DNA of 53,720 nucleotides from a virus (IMGVR_UViG_3300035204_001410:1-53720); one strand, 5' to 3'. Counted from the stretch's first letter, positions 26,744 to 35,014 are shown. Notes: generated from the letters alone by a model not told the origin. Translations and numbers: made by a program.

Positions 26744-27390
26744 TCCGCGTCAAAGAAAAACAATTGAAATAGTCTTGCATTCTCTTTTTTGTCTCCAAAG
26801 TACTCGGATGCAGCATGAATAGATTGCGCATTAAAGATTACAAGCCTGTTGTATACATTTCCCGCGACATCAACAACATCTAAATCTGTTTTATCATAAA
26901 AATTATTTCTAAATATTTGATAATGAAGTGCTCCTTGTGGAGTAGCTAATCTTTTAGCGTCTGCTTTAGTGGGGGCAGACCTTAAGCCGGTTCTCCTACT
27001 TCTATAAGTTGACGTACCGCAAGAGGGTGGCGCATTGGGGGTTAAATAGATCATAGCAGCATAAGATTGTTGGTCTACGTGGTAGACTAAAGCGTCTTGA
27101 GCTGTGCAAAACTGAAATACTCCATTTACCCCGTGTTCTTTCCACTTCGTTATTTTTTTATTTAAAAATTTTTCGAAAAGCTCTTTCATGCCTTTAGGAA
27201 GAAATCTATTACCAGTACGTGATCCTTTGTGATATTTATCGTTTGCTACGAATTTACAAGATAAAGCGAATTCTCTTACTTTATGTGGATCTTCGTAAAT
27301 ATCATCTACTATAATGATAGTAGGCGAGAGCCTCGTTGAAATCTTAAAGACGTCTTCTGTCTCGACTTTATCTATCGATGCCTCTTTCAT
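26740..27390 (-). CDS. 2OG-Fe(II) oxygenase-like protein (DUF6445-like)
   Basis: A 216-aa protein in which YHVDQQSYAAMIYLTPNAPP gives a H-x-D metal pair, IHAAS supplies the distal His and an ARLFQLFFF strand a possible 2OG-binding Arg. The pattern fits the small DUF6445 proteins of phage and bacterial sugar loci. It would oxidise a sugar, peptide or other substrate. Overlaps by 23 nt with the RmlB-like gene. Whether the substrate is the fibre collagen is speculative. Confidence 0.75.
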   Translation of the reverse strand: MKEASIDKVETEDVFKISTRLSPTIIIVDDIYEDPHKVREFALSCKFVANDKYHKGSRTGNRFLPKGMKELFEKFLNKKITKWKEHGVNGVFQFCTAQDALVYHVDQQSYAAMIYLTPNAPPSCGTSTYRSRRTGLRSAPTKADAKRLATPQGALHYQIFRNNFYDKTDLDVVDVAGNVYNRLVIFNAQSIHAASEYFGDKKENARLFQLFFFDAE

Positions 27391-28324
27391 AGTATTTTAC
27401 TGTTTTTTTAAGCCCGTTCTTAAGAGCAGTTCTGGGTTTCCAGTTTAAGTCTTTTTGGATTTTGCTATTATTAATCGCGTATCTAAAATCATGCCCTAAT
27501 CGATCTTCGACAAAATCAATATGATTTTCTGGGTCTTTCTCTAGTATTTTACAAATTTCATAGATTATTTCTAAATTAGTTTTTTCACAGTTTGCTCCAA
27601 CTAGATAAGTATCCCCAACCTCTCCTTTATTTAAGATCTTCCATAAAGCTTTGCAATGATCTTTGACATAAATCCAATCCCTAATGTTATCTCCTTTACC
27701 GTAGACAGGTATATCTAGATCATTCAATAAACAGTTAATTACTGTGGGGATAAATTTTTCTTTATGTTGGTTTGGGCCATAATTATTGCTGCAATTGGAA
27801 ATAGATATTGGTAAACCGTAAGTAGAATGATAAGCTCTTACCAAAAAATCAGAGCCAGCTTTAGAAGCGGAATAAGGGTTTCTTGGGTCATATGGAGTAT
27901 CTTCTGAAAACCTTTTGTCTTCCCGACCTAAATGCCCATATACTTCGTCAGTAGAGACATGATGAAATCGCTGTATTTTGAATTTTAAGCACGCTTTAAG
28001 TAGGTTATGTGTGCCAATGACATTTGACGTTAAAAACGCGTCAGCGTTCGAAATAGAGTTATCTACGTGCGTCTCAGCAGCAAGATGGACTACGTGAGTT
28101 ATATCATGCTTGTAAAAAGTATCGTAAGTCTTTTTGTAATCCGCTAGATCATACTTCTCTAAAAGGTATTTGGAATTGTTGTGAAATTTACTTGTGTTAT
28201 CTAATGAACCCGCATAAGAAAGGCAGTCGACATTAACAAGTTTGGAAACTTGTTTTTTTTCTATTACGTGTTTTATAAAATTAGAGCCAATAAAACCACA
28301 TCCGCCTGTAACTAGTAGGTTCAT
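27368..28324 (-). CDS. rmlB: dTDP-glucose 4,6-dehydratase (RmlB-like)
   Basis: A 318-aa extended short-chain dehydrogenase. GGCGFIGSNF near residue 7 is the NAD-binding GxxGxxG, STDEVYG follows and YSASKAG has the catalytic Tyr-x-x-x-Lys. It converts dTDP-glucose to the 4-keto-6-deoxy sugar, the second step of dTDP-rhamnose or related sugar synthesis, using the product of the RmlA homologue nearby. Length is typical. Confidence 0.93.
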   Translation of the reverse strand: MNLLVTGGCGFIGSNFIKHVIEKKQVSKLVNVDCLSYAGSLDNTSKFHNNSKYLLEKYDLADYKKTYDTFYKHDITHVVHLAAETHVDNSISNADAFLTSNVIGTHNLLKACLKFKIQRFHHVSTDEVYGHLGREDKRFSEDTPYDPRNPYSASKAGSDFLVRAYHSTYGLPISISNCSNNYGPNQHKEKFIPTVINCLLNDLDIPVYGKGDNIRDWIYVKDHCKALWKILNKGEVGDTYLVGANCEKTNLEIIYEICKILEKDPENHIDFVEDRLGHDFRYAINNSKIQKDLNWKPRTALKNGLKKTVKYYERGIDR

Positions 28325-28334
28325 AATATATAAT

Positions 28335-28901
28335 CTATGTTTGATATCCGAAAAGACTAAAATCTTTACCGTGATATTCCTTAACTAAAGCTTTAATTTT
28401 TGGACAACAATTTTCTCTAGTCGCGTAAGGGGTAGATACATTGATTCGGCCAAGCTTCATCTTGAGTCCAATTTTTTTGCAAATATAGTCAAAATCTTTT
28501 TGTAAGTTTTCAAAATGGCCTATAAAGTCAACGGAAATATTTCCATCAAAATCCGTTATCCAGTCTTCTTGCGATATATAACGACAGCTGGAGTGTTTTT
28601 TATATTTTCCCTTTATCCCATTCCGTACGAAATCCAGAAGGGAAGTCTTTGCTGGGATTGTTTTGTGTTTTTTGCTCCAATTATATAAAGATATCCAACG
28701 GTCATACGGATTCCGTACAAATGTAAATTTGAAATATTCGTCAAGATTTATATCTGGAAATTTCTTTTGGATATCTTTTATTGTTTGATGCTTCCTTGAC
28801 TTATTCCTTACTAACCCACCCCTACTAAGGGCTTGATAAATAGAAGAAGAAGCGGCCTTGCATATTCCTAAAAATATTATTTTTTCTTTTGTATTTATCA
28901 T
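28335..28901 (-). CDS. PAPS-dependent sulfotransferase
   Basis: A 188-aa protein with the 5'-PSB-like loop LGICKAASSSIYQAL near residue 11 and the 3'-PB-type FVRNPYDRWISLYN near 61. These identify the small carbohydrate-type sulfotransferase family (Sulfotransfer_2), which moves sulfate from PAPS to a sugar or protein hydroxyl. It lies between the RmlB-like gene and methyltransferases. Substrate unknown; a glycan or a tyrosine/serine side chain is possible. Confidence 0.85.
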   Translation of the reverse strand: MINTKEKIIFLGICKAASSSIYQALSRGGLVRNKSRKHQTIKDIQKKFPDINLDEYFKFTFVRNPYDRWISLYNWSKKHKTIPAKTSLLDFVRNGIKGKYKKHSSCRYISQEDWITDFDGNISVDFIGHFENLQKDFDYICKKIGLKMKLGRINVSTPYATRENCCPKIKALVKEYHGKDFSLFGYQT

Positions 28902-28902
28902 T

Positions 28903-29526
28903 CTAAAGCTTTATGTTATTTAGCTTTTTTGTATACAAAAAAACAACGCATGAACCATATTTTTTAAATTCTTTTACTTTAGTAAAATGATCACTGTATT
29001 TTGTTATAAATTTTCTTTGGTATTGAGCTACACCATAGTTAAAATCCATCAAAACTAATACTGTCTCGCCGGGTATCCAATACGGTGAGAAGGTTTTAAT
29101 TGCGTAAGAAAATAATTTTTCCGATTTACATACATCATCCATATAAAGCTCTATAACTCCATTATCCCATTGAGAATCTCGAATATCTTGTACTTTATGA
29201 TATTTGATATTCGGGTTTATAGGGTTTAGATAATCTTGAACGATGGGTAAGGTGTCTTGTCCAAGCTTTAGGTGGACCCCTTGTTTTTTTGCTTTTATTA
29301 TCTCTGTTTCTCCCACTCTATCCTTGGCGACATAGAACCTATCAAATAAATGTATATCAGTGTTCTTACCGGCCTCTGCAAGCGCTTTAGCCACGGGTTC
29401 AATAGATCCTCCTAGCCAAGACCCAAGTTCAACAACGCAACCATTTCCAGTAAGACTTTTTCCAAGCTCGTAACAATACTCTGCGACTTTTTTATTATTT
29501 TGAGATGGTATTTTAGATTTATACAT
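28903..29526 (-). CDS. Class I SAM-dependent methyltransferase
   Basis: A 207-aa protein with the SAM-binding VVELGSWLGGS motif near residue 35, an acidic strand end (DIHLFDRF) and a YMDDVCK motif, resembling the TylF/methyltransferase-24 group. Such enzymes often methylate sugars. It overlaps the upstream fusion gene by 8 nt. Substrate unknown. Confidence 0.75.
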   Translation of the reverse strand: MYKSKIPSQNNKKVAEYCYELGKSLTGNGCVVELGSWLGGSIEPVAKALAEAGKNTDIHLFDRFYVAKDRVGETEIIKAKKQGVHLKLGQDTLPIVQDYLNPINPNIKYHKVQDIRDSQWDNGVIELYMDDVCKSEKLFSYAIKTFSPYWIPGETVLVLMDFNYGVAQYQRKFITKYSDHFTKVKEFKKYGSCVVFLYTKKLNNIKL

Positions 29527-30919
29527 ATTTAAGATGTTCGGACCCCTTTATCCATTCTCCATGAACTTTTTCACAAATTTTATCTAGCTGCTTTACTAGC
29601 TTTTGATGAACCTTTTCGTCTACGTTTACTTTTTTGTAATGCCATTCAATATAGATTTCGTTAATATATTTTATGGTGCCGTCTTTTATCATTTTAGGTA
29701 AAACATGATATTCCGCTCCTTCTATATCCATTTTAAGTACAATGTAGTCTTTTTTCTCAAAGTTTTTAAAAATCCATTGACTAAAATTTATAGCGTCTAC
29801 TTCTAAAGGATTATCTAAGTCGTTTTCTTTATATCCGTTAGGATGTATTTTTTCAGTCAGGACGCTGCTTCCATCTCCGTCATTACGATCTAGGTAAAAA
29901 TTTATTTTTTCATCTTTTACCCATACAGCTTTGCTATGAATGTGAACTTCTGGATTATTTTTTGCATAGTTTTGTATTAAATCAAAGTTAGGCTCAAAAG
30001 AAAAAATTTCAAATTTTGAGTCTCTATATTGCTTACTTCTTTTAAATTTTTCAATCGATTGGCCTTTGTGTCCACCACAATCGATAAAGACGTTTCTTCT
30101 TCTATTTTGTTGACGCCATTTTAATGTATGACCTATTCTAGAAAATATTTTTTTATCGGTATCGATTTGTAGTCTTGGGTAGAAAGATCGTTCTATGTGT
30201 CTTAATATAGCTTGGTCTGAACCGCATCCCTTAGGAAACTCTCTCGATAATTTAGCTAGCTTGTTTATACGTTTTGGAGCGCTTTTACCCTCTTTTTCGT
30301 GGAACTTTATAACATTAACAGCATTGGTGATAGCTTTTTCTTTTTCGTACCATTCTTTAGCTTTTAGGTCTTCGTGTGTGACGTAGTCCAGAACCTTTTT
30401 GAATACTTCTATAACGAAGTCTTTTTTACCTATATAAGCTCCAGCGTTTAAAAATAAGTTATCATGCGTTTCCTTGGCCCATTTTTGATTTTCTAAAGAT
30501 TCTTCGGTATACCAATACCCCTTCCAGAAGCTTGTAGCGTTAAACAATAAATCGCAATCAAACTTATTTAAAAATATTTCTAATACTTCGTGAGGACTTT
30601 TGTAAAAGAACACATCGTCCGTATCGACAAAAATTACATATTTTTTATTTTTAGCGTATTTGCTTTCTAAAAAGTTAATATAAGGAATCAGTCTTTTAGT
30701 ATTGCTCCAAGGCTTAATATCTTTCAGCTTTAAACAGCGATAATTTTTACATTTATGATATTTCATTTGTTCCTCAAAAAAGGAATCATATGGATAATTA
30801 TGGCAGCCTATAAGTAATAAATCTTCAGGGACGATAAATTCCTTTGGCAGCAAGCCGTTTACCTTGTGGTATTCATACTCTTTTACGGCTCTTAGTTGAT
30901 CGTGATAAATAGGAACCAT
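29519..30919 (-). CDS. PLOD-type glycosyltransferase fused to FkbM methyltransferase
   Basis: A 466-aa two-domain protein. Residues 1-270 resemble the glycosyltransferase domain of lysyl hydroxylase/collagen glucosyltransferase enzymes: VIFVDTDDVFFYKSP (D-x-D metal site), then FNATSFW, then FLNAGAYIG. Residues 275-466 are an FkbM-type methyltransferase (FIDCGGHKGQSIEKF, SFEPN, LKMDIEGAEY). The fusion should transfer a sugar and methylate it or an adjacent group. It belongs to the glycan cassette. Assignments rest on motif order only. Confidence 0.8.
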   Translation of the reverse strand: MVPIYHDQLRAVKEYEYHKVNGLLPKEFIVPEDLLLIGCHNYPYDSFFEEQMKYHKCKNYRCLKLKDIKPWSNTKRLIPYINFLESKYAKNKKYVIFVDTDDVFFYKSPHEVLEIFLNKFDCDLLFNATSFWKGYWYTEESLENQKWAKETHDNLFLNAGAYIGKKDFVIEVFKKVLDYVTHEDLKAKEWYEKEKAITNAVNVIKFHEKEGKSAPKRINKLAKLSREFPKGCGSDQAILRHIERSFYPRLQIDTDKKIFSRIGHTLKWRQQNRRRNVFIDCGGHKGQSIEKFKRSKQYRDSKFEIFSFEPNFDLIQNYAKNNPEVHIHSKAVWVKDEKINFYLDRNDGDGSSVLTEKIHPNGYKENDLDNPLEVDAINFSQWIFKNFEKKDYIVLKMDIEGAEYHVLPKMIKDGTIKYINEIYIEWHYKKVNVDEKVHQKLVKQLDKICEKVHGEWIKGSEHLKYV

Positions 30920-30922
30920 AAT

Positions 30923-31780
30923 TTATTTTTCCCATCTCTCTAGAGAATCAACTAGAGCTTCTTCCGTGGTCCTCATCTCAAACCCTGTGGATAAAAGTTT
31001 AGAATTATCTAATAAACAATTAGACCTTGGAGCTGTCGCTCCAATATTGTAAAATTCTTCTTCAGAATCAAAAAAATTAAAATTATTAATACTTAAATGC
31101 TTGCCGATAAGCGAGCATACTTGCTCGGTATCAACCGATCCTGTATTAGTAATATTATATGTTCCAAATATACAGTTTTCTTGATATAGATGCAGGCATG
31201 CGTCAACGAAATCTGCTCTGTGCGATATTGAGTTTTGCATGTTCAATAATTTATCATAAGTCATTAACTTGGATAAATAATTCCTAGGGCTATTGATGTT
31301 ATCAAAAGGGATTCTTAATCTGCAAATATAAGAATTATTTTTGTTTATTAATTTCTCTGCTAAAGCTTTAGTGCCAGAATAAAAAGAACAATTATTTTGT
31401 TCAAAAGAAAAATTAGGGGGGTCTTCTTCAGTAAACTCCTTATCGTATCCGTTATATATACAACCAGAAGAAATATGCATAAATTTAATCATTACCTCTG
31501 AGCATAACGCAGAAAGCATCTGCGGAAGGATAACGTTACCTTCTATGCATTCTTCTTTATTGTTTTCACAGGCATCTACGTTGGGTTTACCAACATAACC
31601 AGCGCAATTAATTAGAATATCAAAATTAGCCGCGTTTGCATGTAAGAAATGCATTATTGTTTCATAATTTGTATAATCCATTCCAGACCTAGATAAGCCG
31701 AAAAATTCTATACCTTTATCCACAAACCTTTGTTTAAAGGCTTCTCCAATATATCCACTCTCTCCTAATAATAATATCAT
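30923..31780 (-). CDS. RmlD/epimerase-like NAD(P)-dependent sugar reductase
   Basis: A 285-aa SDR protein: LLLGESGYIGEAF at the N-terminus (Rossmann GxxGxxG), ISSGCIYNG and YSGTKALAEK (Tyr-x-x-x-Lys). The arrangement resembles dTDP-4-dehydrorhamnose reductase. It likely finishes a deoxysugar started by the RmlA and RmlB homologues; no RmlC is visible here, so another sugar is possible. Confidence 0.8.
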   Translation of the reverse strand: MILLLGESGYIGEAFKQRFVDKGIEFFGLSRSGMDYTNYETIMHFLHANAANFDILINCAGYVGKPNVDACENNKEECIEGNVILPQMLSALCSEVMIKFMHISSGCIYNGYDKEFTEEDPPNFSFEQNNCSFYSGTKALAEKLINKNNSYICRLRIPFDNINSPRNYLSKLMTYDKLLNMQNSISHRADFVDACLHLYQENCIFGTYNITNTGSVDTEQVCSLIGKHLSINNFNFFDSEEEFYNIGATAPRSNCLLDNSKLLSTGFEMRTTEEALVDSLERWEK

Positions 31781-31795
31781 AATATAAATTTATTT

Positions 31796-32656
31796 TTATT
31801 GTGAGACTCTCAACAAGTAGCTTTTATAATCGCTATCAGGCATCTTCGCCGCTAGATCTTTCAATTCTTTTTTGTTTATTAGTTTTTTATTGTAAGCAGC
31901 TTCCTCTATGCAACCAATTTTAATTCCTTGTCTTTCTTCAATGACTTTTATATACTCTGCTGATTCATGCAAAGATTTAGGAGTCCCAGCATCTAACCAT
32001 GCACAGCCGCGATTTAACTTAAAAGCTTTTAATTTACTAGTAGCTATATATTTATTAATAACAGAAGTAATCTCTAACTCTCCTCTCGGAGAGGGGCTAA
32101 TAGATTTAGCATAATCAACAACATTCTCATCAAATATATATAGCCCCGGAATTGCATAATTACTAGAAGGCTCTTTAGGTTTTTCAGTAACACTCCTTAC
32201 CCCACCACTCTTTTTAAAATTTATAACACCATACCTCTCTGGATCTTTAACTTCATAACCAAATATAATACCGCCAGATCTAAAATTATGAAACGCCCTT
32301 TTAAATACCCTACTTCCACCAGAAAAGATGTTATCTCCTAGAATTAAAGCAACTTTTTCTCCCTTTATAAAGTTTTTAGCAATTAAAAATGATTGAGCTA
32401 TGCCTTCTGGCTTTTTTTGAACCTTATAAGAGATGTTTATACCTAAAAAAGGAATATTTTTTAATATTTTTTTAAAATTATTGATATGTTCTGGAGAGGA
32501 AATTAAACAAATGTCATTAATCCCGTTTTCAATCAAAGTACAGAGTGGGTAGTAGATCATGGGTTTATCATATACCGGCAAAAGTCCTTTATTTTGAACA
32601 GATGTCGTAGGATAAAGCCTAGTCCCACTTCCTCCAATTAAGATTATGCCTTTCAT
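31796..32656 (-). CDS. rmlA: Glucose-1-phosphate thymidylyltransferase (RmlA-like)
   Basis: Starts at the ATG at 32656 (MKGIILIGG), not the upstream TTG. The 286-aa protein has GGSGTRLYPTTS and KGLLPVYDKPMIYYPL, the nucleotidyltransferase signatures, plus GDNIFSGG and EKPKEPSSNYAIPGLYIFD. It makes dTDP-glucose from glucose-1-phosphate and dTTP. It overlaps the small upstream gene's stop (4-nt ATGA-type overlap). Confidence 0.93.
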   Translation of the reverse strand: MKGIILIGGSGTRLYPTTSVQNKGLLPVYDKPMIYYPLCTLIENGINDICLISSPEHINNFKKILKNIPFLGINISYKVQKKPEGIAQSFLIAKNFIKGEKVALILGDNIFSGGSRVFKRAFHNFRSGGIIFGYEVKDPERYGVINFKKSGGVRSVTEKPKEPSSNYAIPGLYIFDENVVDYAKSISPSPRGELEITSVINKYIATSKLKAFKLNRGCAWLDAGTPKSLHESAEYIKVIEERQGIKIGCIEEAAYNKKLINKKELKDLAAKMPDSDYKSYLLRVSQ

Positions 32657-32835
32657 TTCACTACTGGCTTCCAAACAAATTCATTTATATCAGGATCAAA
32701 TACTTTTTTGTATTTTTTCCCATCCTCTTTCCACATGTAAATTACTTTCTCTTTATCTATTTCGCCTTGACCGGGTCTTCTGCTCAAGTAGTCATAATAG
32801 TCTTCCCCTTGACCAGTATGAAGGTTATCACTCAT
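32653..32835 (-). CDS. Hypothetical small protein at head of glycan cassette
   Basis: A 60-aa hydrophilic protein (MSDNLHTGQGEDYYDYLSRR) with acidic N-terminal and Lys/Trp-rich C-terminal halves, overlapping the RmlA-like start by 4 nt. A weak promoter-like TTGACG/TAGTAT pair at 17-nt spacing lies just upstream. Unknown function. Confidence 0.6.
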   Translation of the reverse strand: MSDNLHTGQGEDYYDYLSRRPGQGEIDKEKVIYMWKEDGKKYKKVFDPDINEFVWKPVVK

Positions 32836-33040
32836 AAAGTTATACTAGCGGCGAAAGTACAAAACGTCAAATTTAGCGCGTTTATACGTGCGTATGAATA
32901 TTTTTAAATAATTTATAATATTTATTGATAGAGTTTATTTTTTTCGGGCAGATTTATTTTAACCCCCCACCCCCCACACGCGAGCGCAAAAACTTTTTTG
33001 ATTCGAAAAATAGGGGGGGGTCGTCCTATTAGGCTCTTTT
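32836..33040. other. Intergenic junction of small-gene array and glycan cassette
   Basis: A 205-bp stretch with C-runs and G-runs (ccccccacccccc near 32960, gggggggg near 33014). No gene or firm promoter consensus is evident. The purine/pyrimidine runs look like those of junctions, not coding sequence. Confidence 0.5.
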
Positions 33041-33202
33041 TTAATTCGTTAAGCTCTCAAAGTAGCTTTTCCAGCCCTGACTTGCTAAAGCGATCCACAA
33101 AAAGGCCAAAAAAAGTATGCCGTAAGCAACAAAAGCTATTTGGGCAAATAATTTGACACATTCCCAAGGTTGAAACGTATTTTTTTTATGATTAGTCTTC
33201 AT
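33041..33202 (-). CDS. Small membrane protein (53 aa)
   Basis: Read directly from sequence: MKTNHKKNTFQPWECV, then a long hydrophobic segment (LFAQIAFVAYGILFLAFLW), then a polar tail. One strong transmembrane helix. The ATG lies 9 nt after the stop of the 54-aa membrane protein gene, so both probably share its promoter at 33383. Family unknown. Confidence 0.6.
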   Translation of the reverse strand: MKTNHKKNTFQPWECVKLFAQIAFVAYGILFLAFLWIALASQGWKSYFESLTN

Positions 33203-33211
33203 TAGTAGGTT

Positions 33212-33376
33212 TTAGCGAGTTAAAATGTCAATGGCGTCGATCATTTGGAATCCGTAATCCAAGATAACCGCAACAAAGATAATTGTCACAGCAAATTTGG
33301 TCATCGGCATCAACACTTCGTCGGCAAACATCTTGTTAGCTTCGTCGTTCCATTTTTGTAGGTTGTTTTTCTTCAT
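33212..33376 (-). CDS. Small membrane protein (54 aa), leaderless
   Basis: The ATG at 33376 (MKKNNLQKWNDEANK) was chosen because the frame upstream translates through the promoter. A transmembrane helix (FAVTIIFVAVILDYGF) follows. The -10 box ends 6 nt before the start codon. Unknown function. Confidence 0.7.
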   Translation of the reverse strand: MKKNNLQKWNDEANKMFADEVLMPMTKFAVTIIFVAVILDYGFQMIDAIDILTR

Positions 33377-33382
33377 TGGTAC

Positions 33383-33411
33383 AATATAACACAGATTAGG
33401 TTGCTTGTCAA
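33383..33411 (-). promoter_or_regulatory. Leaderless sigma70-type promoter
   Basis: The -35 TTGACA (33406-33411), 17-nt spacer and -10 TATATT (33383-33388) stand 6 nt before the ATG at 33376. Transcription should begin at or next to the A of the start codon. Confidence 0.85.
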
Positions 33412-33422
33412 GTGGTTTTTGT

Positions 33423-33632
33423 CTACCACTCAGGATATTCTTGTGCATCGTGCCACGCTTCGTCTGCGTATGAACCACAATCATCATCCAAAGTGTATTC
33501 AGCCAGAAAAGGTGTCGTAGGCAGATGCCCCACGCGCTCCAAAGATGGGGTTTCTGTTGGAACTTCTATTCCCTCGCATACTTGGTCGAGAAGTCGTTGG
33601 GTTTCTGGGTCAAAGTCAGGTCCGTTTTTCAT
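33423..33632 (-). CDS. Hypothetical acidic small protein
   Basis: A 69-aa protein starting at 33632 (MKNGPDFDPETQRLL), the first ATG after the promoter. Acidic with no recognised motif; C-terminus DEAWHDAQEYPEW. The -10 box is 8 nt upstream. Confidence 0.65.
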   Translation of the reverse strand: MKNGPDFDPETQRLLDQVCEGIEVPTETPSLERVGHLPTTPFLAEYTLDDDCGSYADEAWHDAQEYPEW

Positions 33633-33640
33633 AATATAAT

Positions 33641-33669
33641 AATATAACACAAGTTAAAGCATTTGTCAA
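33641..33669 (-). promoter_or_regulatory. Leaderless-type sigma70 promoter
   Basis: TTGACA (33664-33669), 17 nt, TATATT (33641-33646); the ATG at 33632 is 8 nt beyond. The TGA stop of the upstream gene lies inside the -35 box. Confidence 0.85.
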
Positions 33670-33974
33670 TCGATTTTTTCATATACTGTATGAGAACTTA
33701 ACCCCACTTCTTCTTTTTCATCTTCCCAATAGTATCCCTCTGGAGGCATGACTTCATCAAGGGCAGTACCTTTAGCTTGACTGATGATATAGGGCTTAAT
33801 CTCGTTCATATCAACGTTTCCCCATTCATTCTCAAAGCCCATCACAAGACCAAAGGCGATGCCGTTTTCGTCTGTCTCTCCGAGGTAATATTCCCAAAAG
33901 TTTTTTAGAATGATATGCTGGTGAACGGCGAAAGGTTCGCCACCTTGGTTGCTGATGATGTTTCTCGGTTTCAT
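33666..33974 (-). CDS. Hypothetical protein
   Basis: A 102-aa protein (MKPRNIISNQGGEPFAVHQ) with an IILKNFWEYYLGETDENG region. No family recognised. Its stop codon is contained in the next promoter's -35 hexamer. Confidence 0.7.
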   Translation of the reverse strand: MKPRNIISNQGGEPFAVHQHIILKNFWEYYLGETDENGIAFGLVMGFENEWGNVDMNEIKPYIISQAKGTALDEVMPPEGYYWEDEKEEVGLSSHTVYEKID

Positions 33975-33980
33975 TGTTAC

Positions 33981-34009
33981 AATATAACACAGAAACGAAT
34001 GCTTGTCAA
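33981..34009 (-). promoter_or_regulatory. Leaderless sigma70-type promoter
   Basis: TTGACA (34004-34009), 17 nt, TATATT (33981-33986); 6 nt then the ATG at 33974. The hairpin module HR1 lies directly upstream. Confidence 0.85.
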
Positions 34010-34010
34010 G

Positions 34011-34086
34011 TGTTGTGAATAACTTTCTGAAAAATAGGGGGGGTAAGTTGGCATACGACGTGCGGCAGCTTCCATGCCAAGTTACT
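34011..34086. repeat. HR1: DnaA-box + hairpin module
   Basis: tgtgaataa (34014-34022; minus strand TTATTCACA, a TTATNCACA-type DnaA box) is followed by arms gtaagttggcat (34043-34054) and atgccaagttac (34074-34085) around the loop acgacgtgcggcagcttcc. One arm mismatch. It lies between the promoter of 33974 and the preceding gene. Confidence 0.8.
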
Positions 34087-34153
34087 AGTCAATCATTGCT
34101 TTGTGCATAAGTAAAATGACAATGCCTGTCCAAATAATATAAAAAGTTTCCAT
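34085..34153 (-). CDS. Micro membrane peptide (22 aa)
   Basis: METFYIIWTGIVILLMHKAM is nearly all hydrophobic: one likely membrane helix. Its ATG directly follows the previous stop codon (TAAATG), a translational-coupling arrangement. No homology claim; small but the context is repeated at 40810 and 46983. Confidence 0.45.
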   Translation of the reverse strand: METFYIIWTGIVILLMHKAMID

Positions 34154-34378
34154 TTATATATCTTCGTTTAGTTCACTAATCAAGTGAGCGATTGTTTGAA
34201 GTGTTTTAGATGGGTCTGGTGATTGTCGTATCATCACAGCCATAACTAGTATTGGGTCATAATCTGATTTGCTACACTCCCTCCATTGGCCTACTTCTTT
34301 TACCCATAACGCAGATTGCCTTGTCCTGCTGTTTTGAAATATGGCAAAGTCTGGTGCTTTCTTATCCATACCATTCAT
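34154..34378 (-). CDS. Hypothetical protein
   Basis: A 74-aa protein starting at the ATG at 34378 (MNGMDKKAPDFAIFQ), which overlaps the upstream stop as TAATG. A longer frame from 34390 is less likely. Contains RTRQSALWVKEVGQWREC. Unknown family. Confidence 0.65.
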   Translation of the reverse strand: MNGMDKKAPDFAIFQNSRTRQSALWVKEVGQWRECSKSDYDPILVMAVMIRQSPDPSKTLQTIAHLISELNEDI

Positions 34379-34557
34379 TACACGTACCATCTCCCGTTCA
34401 TATACATTGGGCCTTGCGGAAGCTCAATGTTTGTCACGGTATCTTTGACAATCGTAGCTTTTGCCTGAAGGTCAGCACGTAGCTTTTTCGCTTCTTCTGC
34501 TGTGGCTCGCAAAGAAACAATCTCTGCTTCGAGGGGTAGGTTTTTTTCGTTGTTCAT
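34378..34557 (-). CDS. Hypothetical coiled-coil protein, leaderless
   Basis: A 59-aa protein starting at 34557 (MNNEKNLPLEAEIV). The charged helix SLRATAEEAKKLRADLQ suggests a coiled coil. Upstream frame translates the promoter. Confidence 0.65.
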   Translation of the reverse strand: MNNEKNLPLEAEIVSLRATAEEAKKLRADLQAKATIVKDTVTNIELPQGPMYMNGRWYV

Positions 34558-34564
34558 TAGATAC

Positions 34565-34593
34565 AATATAACACAGGTTGTAGGTTTTGTCAA
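34565..34593 (-). promoter_or_regulatory. Leaderless sigma70-type promoter
   Basis: TTGACA (34588-34593), 17 nt, TATATT (34565-34570); the ATG at 34557 follows after 7 nt. Confidence 0.85.
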
Positions 34594-34610
34594 GGGCCGT
34601 AATGACTTTT

Positions 34611-34775
34611 TTATTCCATTTCCCGCCAGCTTTCGCCATCGTCGTAAGAAATCAAATCCAATGCGTGAATCACGATTGCCTCTTGTCCAGCATAATCAAA
34701 GCTGTGTACTTCATACTCTATGCCGTCTACCACGGCGTTTCCGTTTTCGTTTAGTTCTATGTCGTTCATAATCAT
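34611..34775 (-). CDS. Hypothetical protein
   Basis: A 54-aa protein starting MIMNDIELNENG; GIEYEVHSFDYAGQEAIVIHALD follows. The ATG at 34775 is 6 nt beyond a TATATT box. No recognised motif. Confidence 0.6.
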   Translation of the reverse strand: MIMNDIELNENGNAVVDGIEYEVHSFDYAGQEAIVIHALDLISYDDGESWREME

Positions 34776-34781
34776 GTGTCT

Positions 34782-34787
34782 AATATA
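34782..34787 (-). promoter_or_regulatory. Candidate leaderless -10 box
   Basis: TATATT, 6 nt before the ATG at 34775, but no TTGACA lies at 17 nt (the hexamer there is TACGGA). A weaker member of the family or a degraded copy. Confidence 0.4.
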
Positions 34788-34813
34788 CCATAGGGGGTGA
34801 GACATCCGTAGTC

Positions 34814-35014
34814 CTACCATTCACTTTTTATCATTAAACTTTTCAGCATTTTAATCCGTCTTGGTGGGATATCCCCACCTTGCGGAAGGCTAGGGTAATG
34901 CTCTACCTCTACCCAACCATTAACGGGATGCCTTGGGCTCAGGTCGCTAGTGACGATTCCCAACCATGCACCATTGTCACGGTGACGCACTTTAGTTCCT
35001 GCCTTAATCTTCAT
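34814..35014 (-). CDS. Hypothetical basic protein, leaderless
   Basis: A 66-aa protein starting at 35014 (MKIKAGTKVRHRDNG). GTKVRHRDNGAWLGIVTSD and GWVEVEHYPSLP resemble a small SH3-like barrel. Upstream frame runs through the promoter. Confidence 0.65.
   Translation of the reverse strand: MKIKAGTKVRHRDNGAWLGIVTSDLSPRHPVNGWVEVEHYPSLPQGGDIPPRRIKMLKSLMIKSEW

Noticed and set aside
34043-34085. HR hairpins as terminators
   Set aside because: The minus-strand sequence after the hairpins is A-rich or DnaA-box like, not T-rich.
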